From Phylloscopus collybita (taxonomy: Eukaryota > Chordata > Aves > Passeriformes > Phylloscopidae), in NCBI GenBank assembly GCA_027886175.1, contig JAJNNQ010000018.1, positions 14,551,001 through 14,615,000 of the forward strand: a DNA stretch of 64,000 nt, written 5' to 3'. Made by a program: the position numbers and the translations under genes. Within the stretch, counting starts at the first letter, position 1, and the number at the start of each line of letters is the position of its first letter. Shown here one piece after another: positions 1 to 12,300 of this stretch. The notes beneath the pieces are model-generated. The model was given only the letters and a program-made list of their open reading frames with translations. It was not told the DNA's origin and did no database searches.

Positions 1-323
1 TGAAACAAATGTTCTGTTAACTTTATTAGGAAGAGAAAAAGATAGAAATAAGTGTTAAAGTTTAAGGCATTATTTCCTATTCTAGGAAGGATCAAATATA
101 TAAATTGAAATGTAAGAAATATATGATTATGATGGGGAAAATATCTTACAGTGGTTAATTGTCAATAGATGTGAGCATTATGAAAGTTTAAAGTGAAGAG
201 TTTGGATTTAAGACAGGCTAGGTGTATTTGTGTTTTAAAATACTTTTAATATCCAGTTTCTTTTGAATTAGTAGTTGCACAGCATTTCTCTAGCATTTTA
301 ATTTCATCTTGTTTTTGTCTCAG

Positions 324-394
324 GATAATTTTAGATGAAGCTGCTTTACATTTGTCTGACAAGTGCAACACTGTCATGGTGAACCTCCATAGAG
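324..394 (+). CDS. ATG2B: ATG2B exon a (first in window)
   Basis: The acceptor follows 'tttttgtctcag' and the donor is 'gtaagg'. The exon starts with the last base of a codon and ends with the first base of an Asp codon. It encodes window residues 1-23 (IILDEAALHLSDKC...). The upstream 323 bases are intron. Confidence 0.93.
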
Positions 395-3300
395 GTAAGG
401 ATGCTTTAGATTTGACTAATCAATTGCAGAGCCTAAAAAACCAAAATTACAGGCATACTCAGCATATATAAAGGTTATTGAAAAAGAAGACTGAGGAGAT
501 AAGGAGCAACAAGTGGAGTATGAGAAAATAGTGCAATGTTGATAAAAATCTGAGTGCTCTGGTTTAGATTTGTGCATCCAGAAGTATGTCAGAGAAAAGC
601 ATCTTGCAATTCCTTCAGCATCTTGTTACAGTTTATAAGGGGTATTTGAAAAAGCATATATTTAAAAATCTGGAGTTTCACAGAAAGACATTTTCTTAGA
701 AAAGAGATCTCATGAGATATATATTCTAAATAGTTGAACTGGCTTCAACTAGTTGAAATAGTTGGAAGGTGCTATGTGGCACAGACTTGTAGGTTCTGAA
801 AAGAATCATACCAGCTGGGTTGCTCTCATTGAAATAGTAAGAACCTTTAAGGACTGAGGAACTTGAATCAATATTTGACAAATGAGTTGGAGAAATAATG
901 AAACCTTGTGCCCACAAACGTGTATTTAGCTTAGGTAAGAGATCTCTAGTAGGGGGCACAGTAAAGGTCAGCCTGCTTTGTTTAAACAACAAAAGAGGAC
1001 AAATAAGTTGTTCATAGCACTGAAAGATTAGTACAATATGAACATGTGTTCTCTCTCACTTCAGCTAAAGAACTGATAGAATGTTCAGTCATTTAGCTTG
1101 TGTGTGCCTTCGTTTCTCTAACTCACACAAATGGGATGAAGGTAAATATCTTAAAAGATTACACTGCACACAGATGGTGGTAGGGGGAGTGATACATTGG
1201 TTTGAGTAGCTGAAACTTGAACTCTAAAAGTAATCCTCATCAGAGAAGGAAATGCAGAGATATAAAAGGTTTTGATTCCTTTACAGCTCATTCTGGTTTT
1301 AATGGTTTTATAGCTATAGGTATATAGGGTTTTGTTATTTTCTTAATAATTTTTAAAATTATTATATTACAGATTATGTTCGTGTTATGGATATGGGACT
1401 GCTGGAACTAACCATTACAACAGTAAAATCTGATTCTGAGGGAGAAAGAGTAAGTATGTAATCACAAACTATCTAAAATGTAAAATCTTCATGAGAGATT
1501 GTGATTTGAGAATTACTTTATTATACTTAAAATCAAAGGTTTTTCAGTTTACTTGTATTTTTTTAACTACTTTTTTGACTAGTTAAGTAAAATAATTTAA
1601 AAACAACCGTGTATATGCCATTTTTATGGAACTTTAGGATAATTTGATGTTTATTCTTGTTTTTTCATTGCTGCTATCTAGACTAAACCACGTTTTGAGC
1701 TGCACTGTTCCAGTGATGTAATCCATATTCGTACCTGCTCTGATTCATGTGCTGCACTAATGAATCTCATACAATATATTGCAAGTTATGGTGATTTACA
1801 TCCACCTGCTAAGACAGAGGTTAAACGTGGCGTCAGCAAGCCAAAAATGAAGGTATAGAATGGCAAAATGATAGCAACTTAACTTTTTGCTCCTTGGTAA
1901 TATATTTTAATTTTAATCCCCATTCTAATTACAAATAATCTGGGATTTTCTTGAAAGAAATTAACAATTTGCATCTAATTTAAAATATAGAGTTAAAATA
2001 AATATATTTTTTCTGCTTTGTTCACTAAATATTTTAAAACATTACACTGTTTACCTCTTGTACTTTATTCTTATCTAAAGAAGAAAATTTCAGGGCATAT
2101 ATGAGCTGTCCAAGTACCTGGCTCTTAATGTTCTAACCTACTTTAGGAATCATTCAGCCTGGTGTTGCAGATCACTTGACTATTTAACAAGTTAAGGTGT
2201 TTTTTTTCTCAGAGTTTAGAGCTGTGAATCAAGCTGTTCTAGCAAAATATTTTTTGACATTTGTTGTTTTTGAGATGTAACTACGTATAGTTCCTCTCTT
2301 GCAGGTAGAGACTTTTAGCCAACCATCTTCCCACGGGCCAGGCCTTGCTGAATCAGAGCAGCAGATTTTACGGGATTTGATGAGTGATGCAATGGAAGAA
2401 ATTGAAACTCAACAGACTGCTTCTGCCATGAAGCAAGAGTCTAATGGTAAGAATTCTCTGAAGGCCGAACTGCATATAAAGTACAACTTTTCTGGAAAGA
2501 AAGTGGGATTGAAAGTTCAGTGTATGTAGAGGTGCTGCTACAAGAATGGGAGCAGGAACTTAGGATGTCTGAAATCTTCAAACTATGGAACAGATCCTTG
2601 CTTTTAGTAATGGTAATGCAGAAGTACTTTGAGATTCTAGTCATGCACATTATTGAGGTACTGAAAGCAGCAGGGAAGAAATCTATCTCTGGGACTCAGT
2701 CAAGACCTCAAATCCTGTAGGGGTATAAGTTAGGATGGAGGAACCAAAGCCATCTCTTCTGTGTATGACGAAGATCCAGGAAGATTGTGCAGTTCTGAGT
2801 CACAGGAAGAACTTTTAGCTATAAAGAATTTTTTCAGTTAGCAGATAGAACAAGACAGTTGATTTTGTCACAGGATTATGGCTTCTATATGATGGCTAGA
2901 GTGTAATTCAGGTTTAAATTTGATAATGATTTTGTACTGCAAGTAGATTTCTATTCCATTACTATTTCCATGATGTCTGGTCTTCTTTTCTCTGGTGGAA
3001 GGTGAGCAGTCACTGTAGTACTGAAAGTTTTTGATGCTGTGGTCTTACTACCAGAATGAGAAACCTGAGAATTGTATATTACTTATAGTAGGAATTGATT
3101 TAAGATATAATAAGCAAATATCCTTGATATAATTGAAGTTAAAAACTTTAGTTTACTTAATTTTTGTATTTTGTAAGGATTTTTACACTGAAATGTTTTT
3201 TTTTTTCACCCTCCTTCAACTCGCAGGAGTTTTGGATGACAAATCTCAAACTCAGGAACCATCTTGCTCAGATCTCTTCCTGTTTCCAGATGAAAGTGGA

Positions 3301-6300
3301 AATGTCTCACAAGAGTCAAGTCCCACTTATTCTTCATTTACTCATCACCTGATAAGTGAGGCCATGGGAGATGTTCCAGCAGAAAGTGATGATTTCTGCA
3401 TTCTTTTTGCTCCTAAAGTTGCTGTTGCTGTAAGATCCTTTGAAAATTACTAAAAAAAATCTATATATAAACTGAATTAGAGAAAAGTCTATGTAAAACC
3501 TGGACAAATAAGATATCATAGATTTTTGTGATTGCTTAGTGATGCTTTTCTATTTGAAAGGAATTCACACATTGTTACTGTTAGGAATGAGTGCAAGTAT
3601 TTTCAAATAGATATGATTTTTCTATGTGTCAGCACTATGTAATTGTTCTCTCATCTGAATGTTATATTGAGCTGTGTTGGCAGTTTTCCTACATTTTAGT
3701 AGTGTTTAATCATTGTCATATTGACTTACAATAATGGCACAGTTAGGGAAAAAATGTGTTAAGCAAAAACCAGCATTTATCAAAACAGCAGTTTTGCACA
3801 TCTTCTAATATTTCCTTCATTTCTCTCTTAATCTAAGACCTCAGTGCTTCCTGAGGAGCTAAGATCCTTGCCAAACCTCAGAGAAATGCTTGTGTGTCTC
3901 TTTACACCAATGTCTATCCTCTGCACGTTGTCTGGTGGTATTCTTTGTAATAGAAGCAGTTCCTGGCTCCCTGTTCAGAAGCTGCATTTTCCCAGTTATA
4001 GTTGAGCTTGTTTGTTTCCAAAAGTGCTAGTAGGATAGCCTGGGTTCTTCTGTGGTTTTCTGTTTGCTTTCAACTAGTACTTCATTTTGTTTATAGTTTG
4101 GGTAGGGAAGTTTTTTGTTTTGTTTTGGTTTTTTTTATTGTTGTTTTTAGCTGTATTGCAGCTTCTACTTTTTTCATATGCTTTTGTCTGTGCTTTATAA
4201 GAAACATTCCTAAACCGAACGTGTGTTGTATAGGCTTTAGAGGACAGTACAGAAAAGTTTTCTTTTTCGTAGGAAGAAATTAGACATCTCAATAAAGAAA
4301 GGAGATCACACCTTCTCAATGCTATATGCTTTTTTTTTTATTAGGAAAAAGAGGAAGAGCCTGTTATAAAAATAATGGTTGATGATGCAATTATCATAAA
4401 GGAAAACCATTTCAGTCAACCTATTAAAAAAACAGATACCAGCAAAGCTCCCCTTCATTTTCCCGTTCCTCTCGTACGCTATGTTGTAAAGGAAATATCT
4501 CTTATTTGGCATCTGTATGGTGGAAGGGATTTTGGGACTGCACCACCAACTTCCCCAGCTAAAAGTTTCATGTAAGTGTTTGATCTCCTTATGTGGAGTA
4601 GAAAATTTAGAAATACTTAATGTTCTTTTGATTTGGAGTAATCTTATTGTTCCATCTCAAGTCTCCCTTGCTTTCTTCTTGGCTCTCTTCTCACAAGGAA
4701 TCAATCATAGAATGGTTTGGGTTGGAAGGGATCTTAAAGATCATCTAGATTCTTACTCAGTTTAACTCCTCACATCAGAATGTATTTTTCTTGTGTCTTA
4801 ACCTGGGCAAGCTGGGTTTGATTTTGCTGATTTTTGGAGGGATGCATTTTGGTTTAGGGTAATATTAGTAGTCAAGTTTTCCTAAGGAGATCAGGACTTA
4901 AGGAGCATAAGAGTCAGATTTACAGGATGTCATGTGAGCTAGAGAGTAAAACTATTACAGCCAAAATTAAGGAAATGTTTTATGAATGTTAATTTGATGG
5001 ATACATGCTCCCACCAAAGATGTGTATTACTTGAACAAAAAGAAATTATTTGATCGTAACAGTTACATAATTTCAATAATTTTTGAGTATAATTAAAATA
5101 GTAAGAAGTAACATCCACTACATTTAGTTTTTAGATTAAAAGTGCAAAAGTCTATTTTTCCTTATTTCCCCAGAAGTCCCCATAGTTCTCCTTCTCATAC
5201 ACCAACGAGGCATGGACGGAATACAGCATGTGGAGGCAGAGGAAGAAACCCAGACTTCCTAATGGAAATACAATTAAGCAAGGTGAGTAACAGAAACAGC
5301 CTCAGCCCTGACTTCTGTGTGTGGGTATCTTTACATGTTCTACTCCTTTGATAACACTTTTCCATTAGAGTTCAGTACTATTTCTTTCTAAGCAATCACT
5401 TTGATAGTGATGAATGTAGAATTTATTCAACAAAAGCTGTTAGCATCAGCATAGCATTTACTTTCTGCATAAGCTTGTTTCTAAAGGTGGAGTATATCCA
5501 TTACAATATTCTTAAAAGTTCTTGTTTATTATAACCAAGATTTGCAACTGCTGTTCTGTTTTTCTCTTTAGTTTCTCTTCTCTCTCTTTAGTTCCATTCT
5601 GAGTAGGTACACCTGTTATGAAATAAAGTGTTCTAACAAAATAAGCAAGAGAGATCTGTTGAGAATAGTCAGTGTATCAGTTTGATAACTGGATATGAAA
5701 TAGCATCTAGTTATATCAAAGTATTGTTTTGGTGTTTCCGCTTAGCACCCCTCAAGCATAAGGATCATACTGTAGTCACTGCTTGTCATGTTTGGGTTTT
5801 CTGAAGTTCTTTCCCAGGGACTAAAACTGGTAAACAAGGTCATACTTTTTAAACTATCTTGTTTTTCACATTTCTCTCCTAAGGAGGGACTCTGCTTGTT
5901 GACCCTTGGTATGACCAATAGTTCAAAAGATCCCACCTCTTAGGTGGGCACATTGTAAAAAGGTATAAAAAGAGGTTCTAAGAATAAACCAGCCCTTTTT
6001 TAACGCATCAGCCTTCTGAATCACGAGTCCGTGTCTTTCTTTCGTGTCCAACAGCGACATCATACTATTGTTTTTAAGGCTGTGCTTAACTCTAACATAG
6101 TAACTAGATGCTTTTTTCTGATGCTGTGAAGAATATTGGCAAGGAATTAAACATATTTCATGTTAAATGGATTATTAACAGTCTTTTTAAAGTAAGATGT
6201 CTTCAAACATTTCCATAAACATGAAAGGCACTACATAAAAATAAAGGCCTTTTAATAGTCTAGGTGCATAGCTAAAACTTAAAATTTATCCCATTAGTAG

Positions 6301-9300
6301 TTTAGGCTTGCCAGAAATATGTGATACTTTTCTAGAAAAAAACATGACATTGCAATAAAAAAGAGGAAAAATTTAATATTCCACCTGGAAAACTTCACAT
6401 GTAGAATTATAGCCATGTCTGAATTTGCATATCTTTAAAGAGAGTTGGTGTTAACACTGAAGCGGTATAAAGGTTTTTCCCCCTACTTGGACCCCTAAGA
6501 AGGGGTCCCCTACAAGGCTGGATGGCAACATTTAAAGCCATGAAGGAGAAGAAGAGGTGTCCCAAGCGGTGTTGTCTGGGAGCTCCGCGCGGGGCCGGCA
6601 GGGGCCGCTGCCGCGCTCGCTGTGTGCGCTCCGCAGCGTTCCGCTGCCGGCCGGGCTGCCGCGGCCTTCGGTTTGTAGCTCACCACTTTGTTTGTTTGTA
6701 GCTGGAAATGAGAGCTACATCAAGGGATGAGCAAACGAAGATATGATTTAGAATTTAAGTGAAATGCTGACTTATATTTATGTGGAGTAAAGTGAGTAAG
6801 AAAAAGGAAACAAGGCAGAAAGAAGCCACGTGAGAAGTCAGTTGGTAGGGAAGAAACATTTTCTTAAGTATTAGAGGGTGCAAGACTCAAGAACTGCAAG
6901 ATTGTCTGGTACAGGCTTCACCATGAAGTGAGAAAGATGTCAGGAATGAGAGGAAAAAGCTGAGTCAATGTTAAAAAAAGAGTGAAATTAATTCCTTATC
7001 TTATACTGACTCTGTTTTGGCTTGAATTTGAGTGCTAAAATACGAACATGTACACAGCTAGGAATTGGAAGATTTCTACTGCTAGATATGTAAAAACCTG
7101 AATAGTGTTTGGAAATCTTAATAGTATTTCTGTAAATTTAAAATAGTAGACAACTTTAAAAGTTCTTATATGTGGTATATTTCCCTGAGTTTTGTTTATT
7201 TTTTTAAAGAACTATTCTTCTGTTAAATGGTGTTTTTCAATGAAACTGATTATGCTGGTTTTCTTTCCTTTTTAAAAGGTGAAATTCCAGCATGAGGTGT
7301 ATCCTCCAGGTGGTGCAGATGGCGAGTCCTGTCTGTTGGAGCAGCCAGTGTCACGACAAGTTTTCATTGTTCAAGACCTGGAGATCAGAGATCGCTTAGC
7401 TACATCACAAATGAATAAATTTCTCTATCTCTACTGCAGTAAAGAGATGCCCAGAAAAGCACATTCAAACATGGTATAGCTATGAAATGTTAATTTCTTA
7501 CAATTACGGTGGTTGAATTGTCATTGTGAGGGCTATATGCACTTCTCAATCTTGCAGAAGCAGAAACGTGAGTTCATGGAACACTGAAGGAAGTAATGTA
7601 ATTTGTTGATAGTTATTTGCTTGACTCTTTCTGGATATTAAGACTAATTCAGAAGTCAGTTTGAATGTCAGCATGTCAGGTATTAATGGGTTTGAGACTG
7701 TTAGTTAAAAAAGTAGATGTGCAGGACTACTTTGGTAGCTTTCACAGATTGGTTTTGAGCAAATGTCTGCTTGTATCAGTGATGAGGCTTTTCACTACAC
7801 ATGCAGATTTGTATTTTTATGGTATACAGTAGTCTTACTGGTTCTGTAAATGATTTAATAATTTTTGAAGGGTTTCTTTTAACTATTTTTAATAACATTC
7901 AGAGTAAGTTTTTATTCAATATGGTAATTGCTAAGTGGAATCACATAAGTACAGAGATTTTTGCAGTAAATGTTTTTCCTAGCTGGTGTTTTGAGATTTA
8001 ATAATTGTGAATGTTGGTGCTTTTATTGATCTTGTTGGTTTTTTTCAGTTAACAGTTAAAGCGTTACATGTCCGTCCAGAGTCTGGCAGATCCCCACAGG
8101 AATGCTGTTTACGTGTTTCACTAATGCCACTTCGCCTCAATATTGACCAGGTTGGTTGTGCCAGTGCAAAAAATAAAATAGTTTCTTCCTTATTGAATGA
8201 TACCTGGGGTTTCTCTTAACCAGATACTTTTAGCCATCATACATATTTTGGTTTACATTTTCTTGGTGTGATACCTTTTTTATTTAATCTTTGGATCTCT
8301 GTTGTTTCTTTGATATCCATGCTAGAACTTGCCTTCTGCTCCAGCTATTACAAAGGCTGTTTTATTTAAAAACTAAGAATATCTTGAGGCAAAACTGTTT
8401 TTGCAGTAAGTTTTCTCCTGAAACTTGGGATAATCTCAAAGGATTTAGAATTACAACTTTTAAAAATAACTACTTTTTCTTGAATGACCTGGTTCTGTTT
8501 GTTCATGAAGTGACTTCATTGTTTTTAATTGAAAAAGTTTAATCATTAAACCAGAAGTGGTTCACAACATCTTGGTCAAGGGCACTTGACATTTGAAAAA
8601 TGCTTCTATAACCTGAAGGCTTTGTCTTGCTATCAAGTGCAGTGGCAGTAAGAGCAGAAATTGTTCTACTTTCTTTAGCAGGTCTTTGTGCAAGGTATTT
8701 TTGATATATTCAAGAAACATTCAGTTTTTTTCTAAACCAGCAAGAGCTATATTATGTTTGTGCTGGCAAATGTGAAGTGTGGTTGCTACTCTTTTTTAAG
8801 GCATTTCTTCCTTAATTTGACATCTTCAGAGAGCTACATGGGGTTTGCATTTTTTAGGAGCATAATTAGAATTTCCATTCCTTTTCCCTCTTTCAACACA
8901 TATTAGAGATCAGTTTTCATTTCGCTTTTAGTAAAACTGAGCTCTGTCTAGTTTGCAATAACTTCATCTAGAAAAAATGGCCTGGAAATACTGCCATCTA
9001 GGGAGGAAATGTGTTCCCTCTTGGATACTTTTTAGTCTTGTATGTTTTGTACCATAAACAAAATTCACCTTTGCAACTTCTATGAAATTAACCACAGCTT
9101 TTTTGAAAGCACAGGGTTGCATGCAATCATTAGAAATACTTGTTATTACTACTTAAGCTGTCATTCTTACCAGCTGGAAGTAAAAATGGAAAAGCAAGTC
9201 CAGTTGTCATCAATGATAGGATGAATAAGGCACCAATGTGATGCATCTGTCTGAAAAAGAAGCTGGGATGTAATCGCTTTATGACATTAATACCACAGAT

Positions 9301-12300
9301 ATTAATGACTTTTATTGAAACAGTGATGAGCCCTGATTTGTAATGATTTAATTGACTTTGACAGAAATAAAGAAGAATATAAAGTGTATTTAAATACCTT
9401 CTACTGCAAATCAGAGAAAAGTTTATACCCTTTAAAACACCTGGGTTCTGGAACGGTCTCCAAAATGAGAGCAGAAATGATGAAAATAACCCTGAATTTT
9501 TAACACAGAGCTAGAGAGATCATTAAATTCTGTTATATGGAGCAGGGTGCAGGGGCTAAGAGGGTCTTCCTGGTTTCTGTCCTAGATATCTGTGTGGTTT
9601 GTGCATATGTTAAAGGATCAAAATGAAAAAATATGTTTTATTTTATATCTGCACAGAAATAGATCTGGAATAGTTTATAATATTTTTGGAGAGTTAGGTC
9701 TTTGTATTTATTTTAACCTGATTGTATTTTACTTTTTGCTATTAGGATGCCTTGTTTTTCCTGAAGGACTTTTTCACTAGCCTTTCTACAGAAGTAGAAC
9801 TTTTAGTTACTCCAGATCCTGAAGGTATTTAAGCTTTTTATTTTAGAAATATGAACAAAGGTCTTCAACACCTGGAATCGTAATTCTATAAAAGGTTTAA
9901 CTAACATTGGAGCGTATTTAATAAAAGCTTCTGGAAAAATTGAGAACTGTGTATATGCATTAGGAGTTTGATAAAACTAATACATCATGCTGCTTATTTA
10001 TAAAATTGAATTCTGTGTTAGAACAACTTCAAGCAATTAGACAAACATAATATTTTATGCAAGGGATATTAAATAATGTACATATGCAGTTGAAGCAGTA
10101 CTTCTTATCAATTACATTATTTGGTGCAAAAGCAGCATCTATTGAAATGCATATTTCCACTACTAACTATATTTGGATATTTCTTAGCAGCTGTACTTTA
10201 CTTATTTCTGTGGAGATGTCATGCTGAAATGCATAGGTAGTGAAGCACTCTGAAGTATTGCCCTTACAACCAGATACATTATTTATGCTGATGCACTAAC
10301 CTCAACTTCAGCTGCATATAATAACTTCTATTAAAAACTAAGACAATCTAAATACTGTCCTGCTAGTAATTCCTACTAATAAGCATTAGAACTTACTAAG
10401 GATGCAATAATTGTTTAAATGCAATCTCTCTGTAATCACTGTGAAAAATATGAGTCACTTTACTGTGTATAATTTCTTTTCTTAGTTAAGAAGTCTCCTG
10501 GTGCTGAAGTTACGTGTAGTTTGCCCAGGCATGTCAGCAGCCTTAAGGAGCCAAGTCCAGTCATTTCTTTTGCATCACCCAAGCAAGCAAATGAAAATGG
10601 CAGCATTGATTCTATGGATGTGGTTAATGGAGATGATGATCATTTCTCACAAGAAACAACATCATACAGCGATCAGCCAGTATTTTTCAGGTAAACTTTT
10701 GTTAAAAAATTTCCAGTGACACATAGCTGAATATTTCAAGAAGGTGTGATGATAAACTATTCAGACCTTCAGGCAGGTGCATTTTTTGTTTGTTTATTGG
10801 CTGCTTGTAGAAAGCAAATATATTTGTTTCTGTCACTGGAAGGTCACTAATGATTTTTATCAACTTTTGCACAGTACTGTGCACAAGGAAATAAAACTTT
10901 AATCTCTGCCCCGTACAGAACCAGTAATGAGATGTTTTACAAATGCATAGAAAGAGCAGTGTTTGTACTGTTATGTATAACCGTAAATTATCTAATATAA
11001 TCAGAAATGAGAGTATATAAAGGAAGAGGATATAAGGATATAATGGAAGAGAGGCATGAAATTAAAATATCACAAGAGAAACTCTAATGTAGCCCTGACT
11101 AGGAAGTGACTATGAAAATGGAATCTTGTTATGCAGAAGTTTTTTCATGTGCATTCAGATCATAAATGCCTCTAACAATACATGTGTGCTGTGGTAAGCA
11201 GTGCAGAGTTAGATTGTAATAGCATGGCTGTGGTTCTGTTTCACCACATACGTTACCAACAGAATTTTTTAACAAGTTCTACTTGCAGGACTAAATTTTG
11301 CCCCCAGAACTGTAATTTTGTGGGTGTTAGCTTCTTTGGTTTTTTTAGCATAAAGATACTCACTTGCAGGATTAGTAGCACATTTGCAGGACTTTTAAAT
11401 TTGTTACAAATGCTAACCTGAAATAGATGTGAATAAACCAAGAAATGCTGAATTTGCCACTGTGTTTTGTACATTTATTCTGAAGTACTAACACAGTAAC
11501 TAAGGATTTATGGTTTGCAGAAAAAGGTATGGCATCCTATTGCAGGAGAATGGGAAACCATGAGTTTCTTTTCAGAAGGATTTATTTCCTTTTCATGTTT
11601 CTGACTATAATATTTTCTTTGTATGTCTCAGAGAATTTCGCTTTACATCAGAAGTTCCAATACGGCTTGATTACCATGGCAAGCATGTATCAATGGATCA
11701 GGTTTGTGTATAATGCTGATGCCATAGAGCAAAAATTTGATGTTGTTTGTTTTGCTTTCCCCTCCCTGCTCCCCATGACTGGGGGTATATTTTCATGCTC
11801 CCTGCTCATTAATGATGTGATTAAAACAAATTAATATAAAATACTTCTTCTTCCCTTAGTTTTAATAAAGTTAAACCTTGTTTCACTCTTAATTGGAAAA
11901 CTAGGGGGCGGATCCCCTACACATGATTAACCCAGGATGGAACTTGAATGTCACATTTATGAGCTCAATGATTGGCTTGAAATCAGTGTATAGCTGCAGT
12001 GCCCCTCATCTGTCTGATGCCAGAATCGTGCATTTTATTTTTTTTCCTTATTAATGCCAGAACAAAATATTGTTGTTTGTTCTCCTTGTTTCCTTTCCTT
12101 GCAGTCTAGTAACAAATGGGCCTCAGTGGCAATGGCAGAATCTATTACAGATGAAAAAAATGCTCATGGTTCTTGTTAAAATATGCATTCTTTATCACAC
12201 TAAGTTTAGAAGCCAACATCAAAAAATCCTATTTGCACAAGACTTGCACTTTGTCATGGCAAATCAGTAAGAAAATATGGAAAGCAACAACTTCTTGAAT

